DNA from: Paramacrobiotus metropolitanus | Lineage: Eukaryota > Tardigrada > Eutardigrada > Parachela > Macrobiotidae | NCBI RefSeq assembly: GCF_019649055.1 | Contig: NW_026570273.1 | Span: 930,001 to 994,000 of the forward strand | Direction of reading: 5' to 3' | DNA length: 64,000 bases | Shown here: piece by piece, positions 33,252 through 44,771 of the stretch | Layout of the letters: the number at the start of each line of letters is the position of its first letter | Position numbering within the stretch: position 1 is the stretch's first letter | Translations under genes and position numbers: made by a program | Notes under the pieces: model-generated | Seen by the model: the letters and a program-made list of their open reading frames with translations, nothing else | The model's database searches: none | What the model was told of the DNA's origin: nothing

Positions 33252-33997
33252 TTAAGGAACGCTCCACTGAAACGGGGATGCGAGCCCGTGCCAGTTTAAT
33301 AATTTCTGTAGTCTTTTCGTCCACGGCGTCTTTGTATCCCTGCCCAACTTTTTCATTCGTTCGATCTGCTCCAGTTCTTTCTGTAACTCTTCCAATGCGT
33401 CCGAAGAAATCATAAGCATACCCGCATGTGTTACTGCCAGCCCCACTTGCAGCGCGCCGACCATGGCTGCAGCTGTTGGCAAAACTGGATTGGCAGCACC
33501 GGCAAAAAAAACGCTGCAGGCAATCGTTGACACTCCGCCGACCATACCACTACTAACCGTGCTCAGAGCACCCGCTCGTCGTAATCGCAGTGTTTGTATC
33601 GCGCCCCCAACTTCGACTTGCAGATCATCTGAGAAAAAGCGAAGATTAAACATTCATCAACAGCAACACGGACGCGCTTACATTTTTCAGACATCAGCGA
33701 GTCGACTTTTTGATGAATTTCCGTCGTTAGGAGCTCGATTTCCAGCTTATGAATACCACTAAACTCCAGGTCGGTGATATCGCTCTTTGCGGCTTTATCC
33801 ATCTCGTTATTCAGCTATCGCATGTCATCCTGTATATCACTTAGCTTTCTGTTCAACCGGTGCCTTTGTTCGGCGCTACGAAATACCAAGTTTTTTGCGT
33901 CCTTTATCGCCTCGCAAAACTTATAAGCCTTATAGCCTTCCACAGCAATGGTTATCGCACCACTGACGACTCCTACCCAACGCCAAAAGTGAATCAC
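33252..33997 (-). pseudogene. coiled-coil / hydrophobic-core protein, broken
   Basis: Three minus-strand stretches appear to form one reading unit. 33997-33818 (MIHFWRWVGVVSGAITIAVE, then charged helical sequence) stops at an in-frame TAG at 33815-33817. The same frame goes on through 33802 (MDKAAKSDITDLEFSG, helical) to about 33650, where a one-base shift joins LQVEVGGAIQTLRLR. A Gly/Ala-rich hydrophobic region (MVGGVSTIACSVFFAGAAN, then AAAMVGALQVGLAVTHAG) is followed by a Glu/Lys coiled coil (EELQKELEQIERMKK). Coil-hydrophobic hairpin-coil layouts occur in apolipoprotein-L-like and pore-forming-like proteins, but I cannot assign a family. The lesions are one stop and one indel next to a T5 run, so it may be a real gene with assembly errors. 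Confidence 0.45.
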
Positions 33998-34395
33998 GTT
34001 ACTACGGTATTACGACTATTGCAAAACGACCCTCGTACGCCGAAGAAACGACGGTGAGTTGCTTCGTTGAAGCGACACTCGGGGTTTCTTCGCTTCCGCT
34101 GTAGTAACATGGTGGTTGAAACAAACCGTAGTGCGACCGTCGTAATTGGCAGCGGTAGCGTAGCGTTGTGGTAACTATGGTCGTGCTGTTCTAGCATATT
34201 TTTGCAAGCTACGAAAGCGCTAAAACAGCAGCGTTTGTATAAAATTTATGCGGTATAACAGTCGCAATGACGCGTTGGATGGGGACTGGTCAATCATGGA
34301 AATGGGGCCGATGTACCGGCCGGGTACCAATTCAATCAGTTAGTACACCAGTTTCAGTCAAACATTGCTGATTTTTTAATTCCGTTTATTTACAG
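33998..34395. other. intergenic, no gene recognised
   Basis: Where earlier exons of the M13 peptidase would be expected, no coding sequence was found. Confidence 0.35.
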
Positions 34396-35122
34396 CGATT
34401 CCGTTGGGTATACTGCAGTTGCCGTTTTACAACGCCGATAGTCCGCAGTATCAGAATTATGGTGGTCTTGGTTTCTTGATCGCCCATGAGGTCACTCACG
34501 GATTTGACGATTACGGTACCCTTTGGCTCGCACAGTCCATGGCCGTCATAAAAATCAAACGCGCTGCAACGATTGCAGGTGCCGAGTACGATGGTGACGG
34601 TTTTAAGAGCAACTGGTCGACCAACGAAACCGTTCGTCGCTACCCACAAGCACTACAAGGAATGATTGCCCATTACAGAAACTATCGCATGCCGGGCGGA
34701 CAAATGGACGGCAACCGCACCGTGGGTGAGAATATCGCTGATAACGGCGGACTGCGTGCGGCTTATAAGGTAAAATGTCAGTACCGGCATTTAGCGCTTG
34801 TTGTGCCCGGGAGGCTGTGATTGACCTTCGGCAGTTTTAGGCTTATGCTCGATATGTCAAGCGGCTGGGTCATCTCGAGCCGCTTCTGCCGGGTCTGGAG
34901 AAATTCCATCCTGAGCAGCTGTTCTTCATTTCGTCAGCGCAGATCTGGTGTAATATAATGTCGATGAAGGCCCAAGAAGCATGGATGGAAAGGGAAACAC
35001 ATGCCCCGTCGAAACTGCTAGTGAACGGTGCAGTGGCTAATATGCCGGAATTTGCACAAGCGTCTGCCTGTTCGGCTGGCTTGCACATGCACCCAAAAGT
35101 TAAACACGTTGTCTGGTGGTGA
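34396..35122 (+). CDS. M13 (neprilysin-like) zinc metallopeptidase, C-terminal two exons only
   Basis: Family: type II membrane zinc endopeptidases that cleave peptides outside the cell. Exon a 34396-34769 follows a TTTACAG acceptor; exon b 34841-35122 follows a TTTTAG acceptor; the junction is phase 0 (RAAYK | AYARYVK). Visible motifs: GILQLPFYN, NYGGLGFLIAHEVTHGFDD (the HExxH zinc motif is HEVTH), GENIADNGG (third zinc ligand Glu and the following Asp), PEQLFFISSAQIWC and NMPEFAQASAC near the end. The usual C-terminal CxVW box reads HVVWW, so the final Cys is missing. A segment around residues 40-60 of exon a (LAQSMAVIKIKRAATIAG) is unlike the family. Full M13 enzymes have about 700 residues; the other two-thirds are absent upstream, so this is a truncated copy or lost its 5' exons to rearrangement. 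Confidence 0.7.
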
Positions 35123-36304
35123 ACAGGCGCAAATCGATAATCATTTATAAGCTACATTTTATGCAAATGGTATCCCCGCGGCCGTTTTATCGGTTACGGG
35201 TACGCGGCACAGTCAGCGGGGTTAGATAAATTGTAATGAAGGCAGAAGGAACGTTTGTCCGCTCCGCGTTTCCTGTTTTTGTTACGCTGAAAAACTGATG
35301 TAAAAACAGCTGTTTATTGGTACATCCACGGAACTTCGCGTGTATCGTAGGTTTTTAATATAGGTGTTGCTTTCTCTTACGGTGACCGATTAATCTCTTC
35401 ATCGGAGCAAAGCCTCAGATTACAGTATATTTCAAAATGTGCCACGATTGTGCGACTTGTGCTCGTTCACTAACCTGGTAAAATTAAAATGAATACTTAG
35501 AAGAGTACAAAAGTTTAAGATCATTAGAATGTCACAGTCACATCTGGCCATTTATTTCAACTAAATGACAGCGTTCTCGTAGCCTTTAAATTTGTGTGAG
35601 TACAGCATCGATTCCACCGAAAACGGCAGGATTTCATACAAAATGTTTTGCGAATAAGCGTAATTATAATAATACATTATTGTGCCTAACTCAGGTGCAT
35701 TACAACCAGAAACACAATGACGCGCATGTGGGGTGGATTTATTAAGAAAATCCTTGGTGAACGAATCTGTCCACCGGAAACGAACAAACAACTGCGCTAA
35801 AACATCATAGATACAAAAAAGTTCCACAAGGTAATCGACAGAAAGAACGCCTGCCCAGGGCAGGTAAGCCTATAATTACAGAGGCAGTGAAAAGAAAGAT
35901 ATCCATAAATCGCGGGTGCCTGACTAAAAATCAAAGTTTAACGCTGCACAGCCTATCAGTGAACTCTTCAAGTTGGCAGAAATACAGAAGCAGGGAAAGC
36001 TGGGAACTGTAACGCAAATCAGGTTTTCCAACTTTCCGTCCCTTCGCTCACTTGTTCTTTCCGCGATAGTTCAATGGGGAACGCGGATCAGAGCGGCGGT
36101 CAGCATCGCAATCGAAGCCTGTAACGGTCCTCAAGTTTACGAATTTCATACGGCCTTTTCTGTGTAATGCAATGTGACACCTACAGTGGACACTGGTTAC
36201 ACTAGACAATCGGTCCGAGGACCGATATTTTAACGGCAAGACCAACAGCAGACCAAAATAATCGGTCATGTCCATTGCGCGTAGACTCACATGCAAAACT
36301 CAGT
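35123..36304. other. intergenic, no gene recognised
   Basis: A minus-strand frame at 35827-35561 (88 codons) looks mildly protein-like (LNKSTPHARHCVSGCNAPEL) but has no known family. CTACAGTGGACAC at about 36182 recurs inverted near 36750, outside the foldback arms that follow. Confidence 0.3.
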
Positions 36305-36646
36305 CACTTGGAACTTGCACATTTCTTAACGAAAACCATCAAGCGATATTTCAAAAGAATAAGAAAAAAATTCTTAGAATTTTGATACCAAACAAATTGG
36401 TTTTTATTACATCTAAGAGAAAATCGAGGCTCCTAAAGTTCCCATAGACATAGCATAGGATTTGAATCCACGGTTTGGTTTGTTTTCACGCATATGCTTT
36501 GTCTACGGGAAACTTCAGGAACCTCGATTTTCTCTTAGATGAGACAAAAACGAATTTGTATGGTATTAAAATTCTTAGAATTTTTTTCTCATTCTTTTGA
36601 GATATCGTTTGATAGTTTTCGTTGGGAAATGTGCAAGGTGCAAGTG
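36305..36646. mobile_element. foldback / MITE-like inverted repeat (family 2)
   Basis: Arms of about 150 bases: CACTTGGAACTTGCACATTTC at the left end matches the inverted GAAATGTGCAAGGTGCAAGTG at the right. Inside, AGAATTTTGATACCA and TCTAAGAGAAAATCGAGG also recur inverted. Centre about 36450-36490. No coding capacity and no clear target duplication. Unrelated in sequence to the TTAA foldback. Confidence 0.65.
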
Positions 36647-37271
36647 TAAACATCAGCAGGCCGATGGCCAGCACGGAATTGGCTGTCTGAGTACAGATAA
36701 GTATCTGGTTGCGCGCGGTTTAAGTGTAACCACATTTATGGTGTCCACTGTAGCACAAGCGAACCACCGGATGGAACACCAGCTATGTGACCGAATTCGG
36801 CCGTACCTGTTATGCGCGGTATGTCGTCATCTTCGGAAGGCGTCGGAGCACGGGGCAAGACACGGCGAACTTTGCTCACGCGGCTCCCACCCAGTATCTG
36901 GCTGGAAGAGCCTGGTGAATTCTCATCCAGCCTGTGAAAATATTAGGCGACTTGTCTGCATTGGACCATAATGTCATTTTGCAAATCCATGAAAATTTAC
37001 ACGTTCTGGAGCTTTGAGCTATCACACGTACTTGTAAATATAGTCTGCGCTGATGTAACAAAAGCGGAATTCTTTCTATGTAGCAAATAAGACATTTACC
37101 CACAGCAATATCGCAATCAATATCATGCCGTTATAAACAGCCAAAAACGTACCCTGAACACACAAGTAAAATGATTGCTAACGTTGAGCAATATTTATAA
37201 TTATAACATTATTGTTAGAAAAAAAAGAAAACGGTTTGTAATAAAAGGCAGAGGAGAACAGCAAGACCAAC
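36647..37271. other. intergenic or 3' part of the PDZ gene
   Basis: The PDZ gene's last recognised exon ends in phase 2 at 37272, so a further exon should lie to the left, perhaps here; I could not identify it. Confidence 0.3.
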
Positions 37272-39885
37272 CTGGCCAACCCGACGCGGTCCGTATCCGT
37301 CCAGCTTCCGGCGTCTTTCAGAGTCCTTTGTGTGCTTAGTTCGCATTGGACACGTGGCTCGGCAGGTTCGCTGACCGACAAGTTAGCCTGAAGACAAAAA
37401 ACGTTTTTAACGTCAGTGAAAATACTTCTCTATACATATAAACAAATAACAACATTTCGCCGTATTTAAAAATGTATATTAATTATTATCATGTCTACGA
37501 AGTAAAGAATTGCCGTTACAGTGCATGATTCGATATCATGTTGCCGGCAGTCTTTGGAAATCATCCAAAACTTACGAAAGACTCTGATACAGTGCGCTCG
37601 CTGGACTGGGAAGCGCTTTGTCCAGCAGCGTGTGCAGGTTGGCTGGCAGCAACGGTACGCGTTGGACCCGACACCAAACTGGTCGAGGAACCCTTCCGCA
37701 TCCGAACGCCATGTTTCAGGTCCATACTGCCGCCGGTGATCTGCTCCGGAATCTGCAGCGCCGAATCTTTTCGTGTGCGCTTACGGCAGATGACCAGGGT
37801 GATGGAGGCGGCCTGCATGCGCAGAATTTCATCCGCAGCATCACTGGTTAAATCGGCTCCGATCGATCCGGCTAAGATCAATACACGATCACCCACTTTT
37901 AAGCGGCCATCCTTATTTGCCACAGAACCGTCCAGCAACTGGGAGATCTGCAAAATTCCGAATGCTATTCATTGAAGTACGTACGATGTGAGTCAGCCAT
38001 TGTATCATCGTGAAATCACGTAACAGCTACTGCAGCGTGGAATGGTCTTGCACACATAAAATCCCCTTTTTTGGGAATCTAACTCAGGATGGTGCAATTT
38101 AACGTAGGACATTAAACTTTTGGTACCGTTAGGTCTTGGTAGTGATCGGTGCCTCCTCTTAGTCGAATGCCCCACCCTATCCTGGCGGTTTGCGGTCGGT
38201 TCAACTTGACAAGCTTGACTGACCAAGCCGCTCCATTAACAAGTCCCTGAGCCATTCGAAGGATCTCCTCCTCACTCGAAGGAGTACTTTGTCCTTGCGA
38301 CTGCGAAGTAGATGGCATGGAAGCCATACTCGTAGAATCTGCAAACAAAAGGCGAAAGTTAACTTTCAAGTACAGAACCCTGCGTTCCCTGGTCTTCTTG
38401 TTTTCACTATGCTACTGCGCTGATTCCACCGTTTCCGATGGACTGCATCGTATTGAGACTATTGACCATACAAATCAACATTCGTTTGCACTACTACACA
38501 TAAGGAACGCTTCATACGGCTGTCCATTTCCTCCTGCCAGAATAATATTACGAGAGCAGCAGTCAGATCCTGTTACCTTCAGTTTCCGTCAATCGCACGT
38601 CAATTGTGTATGTCCCGGTCTGAACTAAACAGCAAAGTAATAAAGGGTTGTTATAAATGCGATGGGCTCTCTCAAATGTAATGCTCAAAGGAGTGCGATT
38701 TGCAAAAACATGGCTTTCCGCGTTAACATCTGCAGGTGACCGTCCGAAATTAAAGTACACTGTAAGTTGCTAGCTCGAGCGGCGACGAAACACACTGCCC
38801 ATGATATGGCTACATACATGTACGTACCGATAAAATGTGTGAAATCACCGCACCGCGTCAAAGCTGTGTTGTACAGCTCTTTGGGGACGAGCGCCAGGTT
38901 CCCAAAGATTACGACATCCGTGGTTCTTTCAGAATGCTTCCACTGCACTTCCTCACAATACGCAGTTTCTTCGTGCTGATACCGCGTGGTCCTGAAAAAC
39001 ACTGTGTTCAGAAATTTAATCCACCTGCAGGAGAAATATGTACTTCAGTCGATTCTTTAAACTGGTCAGTCTGAATTTTGCGCCAAAGGCGATGCATGCC
39101 AATTCGGTCTTCGCGTGTTTCTTCGTCACCATGTTAAAGCACAAGACTTTCGCGACGCTCTTGGTAACTTCTTCGGATAACATTTTACGGTCAACTGCAA
39201 ACAGTCAGTTAATAAATGTATGCAGTATCACACTGGACACTCACTTTAATGTGTAAAACCAAAAACAGAGCATACTTGTAGTGCGTATTATCCATACTGC
39301 TTTCTCCTCATTGGTGATAGTGTCGCTGAATCGAGCAGCTGCGCTTCGGACTGCAGCACCCAGCTGCTGGTTTTCAGTCTCTACCTCCTTGAACTGGTGC
39401 AGGTTAGCCGATCGTGCAATCCTGCAGAAAAACGATATGTTGCGGTTTTCGTTAATGCCAATGGATGCAACGATTGGATCGTGCGGGATTCAGATCGCAA
39501 CGAGTAGAAGCAGCCGAATTACAGTAGTTCTGCCGTAATCCACAGAGCTAATCCATACTCCCTAATAAACTGAGCGATTCATTTATCACAATTCACAAAA
39601 AGTCGATGGCGGCCAGACGCCAGGCACTTGGAAGTGCAGTTAACATCAGCACGTAACACAGTATTTCTGCGCTTACCCCGGGGGAATCGTCATCGCATCA
39701 GGACCTTTTATCAGGGATGAACTTAAATACTCGGACCACAGCTCGTACCTCACGAACGCAGTTAGCTGCTGGATACAACAGGCCAGCAGAATACAAAATA
39801 CATACGAAATACAGAAAGTCTCTTCTAAGGGTGTTTTTAATAAATTACTGGCCAACGGAAAGTGGAAAATGTCAAAACTGATCAA
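37272..39885 (-). CDS. PDZ-domain protein, multi-exon, incomplete at both ends
   Basis: Exon model on minus: about 39885-39677, 39421-39276, 39194-39044, 38991 to about 38832, about 38762-38576, 38338-38118, 37947-37576, 37387-37272. Phases agree at each junction read (2, 1, 2, 1, 1, 0, 0). The PDZ domain spans two exons: WSVKLVKLNRPQTARIGWGI and LRGG (the GLGF-like loop is GWGI), then DLTVPK | ISQLLDGSVANKDGRLKVGD, and AADEILRMQAASITLVI. PDZ domains bind C-terminal peptides and build membrane-associated scaffolds. The upstream exons (TFCISYVFCILLACCIQQ, KEVETENQQLGAAVRSAAAR, TYTIDVRLTETE) match nothing I know. The intron between exons 3 and 4 is only 52 bases. The region 38760-38580 may contain a further small intron before a TTTGCTGTTTAG acceptor. 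Upstream exons could belong to a separate gene. Confidence 0.5.
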
Positions 39886-40423
39886 ATTAATCCCTGTTAA
39901 TCAATCTGTTGCTCGTTAGGCATGGATTCCGCAGATACAAATTCAAAACAAGTACTATTGTTTGGGTCCTTCACACTCACAAGCATATTATGCGGGATTG
40001 ATTTTGACAGCTGCTGGCAGAGGACTTACGAGTACTCGTAGTATCGTGGCACTATTACTCGTATTAACAGGCAGAACAGGCATACTAGCTTCTTGTACGA
40101 TGACAGCAACTGCTAAAACTGATAAGTGTGGAGTCTACGTAGATTTACGTAACATCTTTCTCTCGTTCTGATCAAACACAATGGAACTTGAGCGAGTACA
40201 GTACGTACCATGTATGCAGCAGCTTCAGCCGTGCACAAGCCAGGCTACAAACTGACCATAAATCGAAACAGCGAAAAATTAGATATGGCACAGTTCGTAC
40301 ACGTCTATTTTCTGGATCACAGTTTAAACGTGTAGTCCCGTAGCGCATGTAGGCGCCTGTAGCCTCGGCAGTCTCCGGAGTAGGCCGTAATTCTAGACGT
40401 TTCACAAGGTCTCTTCAGGCAGA
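39886..40423. other. intergenic; minisatellite flank
   Basis: No gene recognised. 40290-40330 (GGCACAGTTCGTACACGTCT, then GGATCACA) reappears inverted at 51940-51985, so this is the flank of a repeated minisatellite-bearing element. Confidence 0.4.
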
Positions 40424-41846
40424 TGTAGTCTCGTGTAGTTTCTGTGGTCTCCGTAGTCCCGTGTAGTCTCTGTAGTCTCCGTAGTATCTGTAGTCTCCGT
40501 GTCCCGTGTAGTCTCTGTAGTCTCCGTAGTCCCGTATAGTCTATGTAGTCTCTGTAGTCTCGTGTAGTCTCCGTAGAGTCTGTAGTCTCTGTAGTCCCAT
40601 GTATTCCGTGTAGTCTCCGTAGTCTCTGTAGTCTCAGTAGTTCCGTGTAGTCTCTGTAGTCTCCGTAGTCTCTGTAGTCTCCGTAGTCCCGTGTAGTCCT
40701 GTAGTCTCCGTAGTCTCTGTAGTTCCGTGCAGTCTCCGTAGTCCCGTGTAGTCTCTGTAGCCTCCGTAGTCCCGTGTAGTCTCCGTAGTCCCGTGTAGTC
40801 TCTGTAGTCTCCGTAGTCCCGTGTAGTCTCCGTAGTCTCGTGTAGTCTCTGCAGTCTCCGTAGTCCCGTGTAGTCTCTGTAGTCTCCGTAGTCTCTGTAG
40901 TCTCAGTAGTTCCGTGTAGTCTCTGTAGTCTCCGTAGTCTCTGTAGTCTCCGTAGTCCCGTGTAGTCTCCGTAGTGTCTGTAGTCTCTGTAGTCCCATGT
41001 ATTCCGTGTAGTCTCCGTAGTCTCTGTAGTCTCAGTAGTTCCGTGTAGTCTCTGTAGTCTCCGTAGTCTCTGTAGTCTCCGTAGTCCCGTGTAGTCCTGT
41101 AGTCTCCGTAGTCTCTGTAGTTCCGTGCAGTCTCCGTAGTCCCGTGTAGTCTCTGTAGCCTCCGTAGTCCCGTGTAGTCTCCGTAGTCCCGTGTAGTCTC
41201 TGTAGTCTCCGTAGTCCCGTGTAGTCTCCGTAGTCTCGTGTAGTCTCTGCAGTCTCCGTAGTCCCGTGTAGTCTCTGTAGTCACCGTAGTCTCTGTAGTC
41301 TCTGTAGTCTCCGTAGTCCCGTGTAGTCTCTGTAGTCTCCGTAGTCTCTGTAGTCCCGTGTAGTCTCCGTAGTCCCGTGTAGTCTCTGTAGTCTCCGTAG
41401 TGCCGTGTAGTCTCTGTAGTCTCCGTAGTCTCTGTAGTCTCCGTAGTCCCTTGTAGTCTCTGTAGTCTCCGTAGTCCCGTGTAGTCTTTGAAGTCTCCGT
41501 AGTCTATGAAGTCTCCGTAGTCCCGTGTAGTCTCCGTAGTCTCTGTAGTCTCCTTAGTCCCGTGTAGTCTCCGTAGTCTCTGTAGTCTCCTTAGTCCCAT
41601 GTAGTCCCGTGTAGCCTCCGTAGTCCCGTGTAGTCTCTGCGGTCTCCGTAGTCCCGTGCAGTCTATGTAGTCTCCGTGATCTATGAAGTCTCCGTAGTCT
41701 CTGTAGCCTCCGTGGTCCCGTATAGTTTAGGTAGTCTCTATAGTCTCCGTAGTCCGTGTAGTCTATGTAGTCTCTGTAGTCTCCGTAGTCCCGTGTAGTC
41801 TCCGTAGTGTCTGTAGTCTCTGTAGTCCCATGTATTCCGTGTACAG
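40424..41846. repeat. GTAGTCTCYGT minisatellite, ~1.4 kb
   Basis: Array of 9-10-base units (GTAGTCTCC, GTAGTCTCT, GTAGTCCCGT). A higher-order repeat of about 400 bases is visible: the phrase GTCCCATGTATTCCGTGTAG occurs near 40590 and 40990, and its start again near 41826. The minus-strand frame is open for over 400 codons (ETTETTRDYGDY-type) because of the repeat; not a credible protein. Confidence 0.8.
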
Positions 41847-41856
41847 TACAGTATTA

Positions 41857-43613
41857 GGCCGGATTCACGCTGACTTCTATCTATCCATTTTCTATTGAAG
41901 CGCCGCCCAAAACGGCCAGTTTTTTAGCAGTTTGCGTGAACGCGGCGCGCTTTGCTAAATAGATACCTAAATAGGGAGCAGAATTGCGTTCACACAGACA
42001 CCTTTGTATAGGTGCAATAAAAGTTGTTGTTTAGGCGACTGCGATAGTCAGTCGGGTTTGCGTGAACGCAAGCCACCTATCTGTATTTATGCGAATATAC
42101 AGTAATTCAATACTTAAACAAAACGCGGAACTAAAACCGAGCAGAATCACAGAATGGTAATTATTTTCACACTCTTACTGTTTATAAAGATCGATTATTA
42201 AGTGACTGCGTCACTGTAGGATAAATATGTGTAATAAAATTAACGGTAACAGTTCCGTGTGCTTCACCATATATTATTTAATCGCAATTGCAGAGAATTA
42301 AAAACTGATTTCACGCTTGCGCTACCTCAAGATTTCAGTTCTTTGGGTGCCATTTATTTGTTGCAATAAATACAATAAATTACTGAATGCATTTTAAAGT
42401 CAGTGCTTCAAAGCGGGCAAAAGTCGAAATCAGTTTTCCAGGTTCAAAAAATGGAACGTCTGACAAAACACCAGATAATACAGTGTTCATAATTTCGTAT
42501 TTACCCGACATATTTACCCGACAGTTGGTTCGTTAATTATTCGGCTTGCCATACGCCTAATATCGGCTCACCATAATGCACCGCTTAACCGCCTCGGGCG
42601 GCTGTTTGCTACCGTCACAGCGGGCGGATGCGTATAGCGCTGCATACAGTAACCGTGGGCGGTTGCCAGTTGCCGAAACAGCGGGCGGTTGCCTACTGCC
42701 TAGTGCCGAGGTGAAAAGTTTACTAACCGCAAAGTGTAACCACAGCTTTAATACAATTATTTGTAACAGTTTATCGAGAACAAATTATAAAAAAGCATGG
42801 ACTGAGTGCACGTATGAGAATCGCTGTATAGAGCAGTGAAAGTCTATCACGTCAGAAGGCAATAAATAAATATGAAAGAGTTTTGTTCATTTAAAGTATA
42901 AACGAAATATTTCCACGGTGTTAGCACAGTTGAAATTTCCATCTTCATCAACCGGCTGGTCACATTAAGCTATATATTTATTAACTGCAGGTGCAGACTT
43001 ACCAGTACCGATGGATTTTCTCAAATTAAATTAGCACCCAGTGAAAAGTTTATATTGTTTTTGCTAGCGGTAGATCTCTAATTTCACAAACACACATATA
43101 AAACAACATATTATCGCGTGTGTTTTAATTATATAAATGGAACTATGCATTGAATGCAGATCTGCTTATCCAACAAACGCACGATACCATTTAAAATGTG
43201 CTAGCATTTATGATTTAGTAGATTGTAAACGTTAAAGTACGGCATTTGTCTATTACTCGTAAAAGCCAGATCAGTCGTATCCTGGATCAAACATTTTTTA
43301 GGTCATGCATAATCATGGTGAAAGCATTTCAATCAGAAATACATGTGTATCCGTGACACATAGGAACCTCGAGTGGTTCCTATTTGTCTTAACCATTGCG
43401 TCTACGGAACAAACGAAAAGGTACCTTTTGATAGGAAAGCACTGTTCAGGCTGCGCATTGCTATCTACCAATTAAGAGCTAGGTAATTAACGTTAGCATA
43501 GGTGTGCTGCGTGAACGCAATTTTGGGACCTAATGCAATTAGGTGGTTGTCCCCGGTTGAACTCAAATCCCACTAAGCAATTAAGATAGATAGGTGTATG
43601 CCTGAACGGGCCC
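41857..43613. mobile_element. PIF/Harbinger-like non-autonomous element
   Basis: Left end GGCCGGATTCACGCTGACTT and reverse complement of right end GGGCCCGTTCAGGCATACAC share the pattern GGSCSNRTTCA, followed in both by CTATCTATC and, 110-130 bases in, GAATTGCGTTCAC / AAATTGCGTTCACGC. TTA flanks both ends (41854-41856 and 43614-43616), the 3-bp duplication of PIF/Harbinger. No transposase: the only open frame (42576-42839) is from a CGGGCGG-rich short repeat. Confidence 0.6.
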
Positions 43614-43689
43614 TTACAGAAATAATGTTACTTCTATGCGCTTTGAAATGCAGGTTCGTATGACGTCACTAATATACGTCATTAGACTC

Positions 43690-44035
43690 AATTTTTTAGT
43701 CGAACAAACCTAAGAAAGCTAGGAATCTGAGAAAATTAAAAAACAGAAGAAATCTAAAAGAAACCTAAGTAATGCTCCTTCGGTTCCAAAGGTTAAGTTT
43801 CTTAGGTATCCTTAGGTTGATTAGGTTGTTACGGATTCTAAGGTTTCTTAGGTTTTTTAGGTTTCTAAGGTTACTTAGGGTTTTTCTTGGGTTTCCTAAA
43901 GTTTCTTTGGTATTCTTAGGTTTCTTAGATTTTTTATGATACTTAGATTTTTCTTGGCTTTCCTTAGGTTACTTTAAGTTTCTCAGGGTTTTTTTTTCTT
44001 AATTTTCTCTGGTGTCTTAGGCTAGGACACCAAAG
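43690..44035. repeat. CTTAGGTTT-type simple-repeat tract
   Basis: CTTAGGTTTCTTAGG repeats, with the complementary form AAACCTAAGAAA at 43710-43770 and again at 45050-45240. It brackets the 49-bp minisatellite and the inverted CG-comb element. Confidence 0.6.
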
Positions 44036-44059
44036 AAACCTAAGAAACTCTTAGGCTAG

Positions 44060-44771
44060 TTTGGAAGAAACCAAAGTAACATTGGTTCGAGGTGGTATCA
44101 GTGCTGTGTCGGTTAAAAAAGGAGTAACACTGCTGTGGGTTGTTATTAGTTCTGCCTCGTTTAAAAAAAGGAGTAACATTGCTGTTGGATGTTACTAGTT
44201 CTGTCTCATTTAAAGAGAGGAGTAACACTGCTGTTGGGTGTTATTGGTTCTGTCTTATTTAAAAAAAGGAGTAACTCTGTTGTGAGATGTTACTTCTTCT
44301 GTCTCGTTTAAAGATAGGAGAAACTCTGCTGTGGGGTGTTACTAGTCCTGTCTCGTTTAAAGCAAGGAATATCATTGCTGTAGGTTGTTACTTCTGTCTT
44401 ATTTAAAGAAAGGAGTAGCAATGCTGTTGGGTGTTACTAGTTCTGTCTCATTTAAAGAAAGGTGTAACTCTGCTGTGAGTTGTTACTTTTTCTGTCTCGT
44501 TTAAAGAACGGAGTAACTCTGCTGAGAGATGTTACTTCTTCGGTCTCGTTTAAAGATAGGAGTAACTCTGCTGCTGGGTGTTACTAGATCTGTCTCATTT
44601 AAAGAAAAGAGTAACGTTGCTGTTGGGTGTTACTTCTGTGGTCTCATTTAAAGAAAGGAGTAACTCTGCTGTGAGTTGTTACTTTTTCTGTCTCGTTTAA
44701 AAAAAAGGGGCTGCGTTGTTGTGAGATGTTACTTCTTGCCTTGTCTTAAGAAAGGAGTAACATTACTGTGG
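44060..44771. repeat. ~49-bp minisatellite, interrupted
   Basis: Units of GGAGTAACACTGCTGTTGGG followed by TGTTACTAGTTCTGTCTC and TTTAAAGAAA. About 13 units, then the CG-comb element copy 3 inserts, and one to two further units follow at 45560-45650. Confidence 0.75.

Noticed and set aside
40317-41600. 427-codon minus frame in the minisatellite (ETTETTRDYGDY-type)
   Set aside because: Pure product of the 9-10-base repeat; the equivalent appears on plus at 51372-51790.
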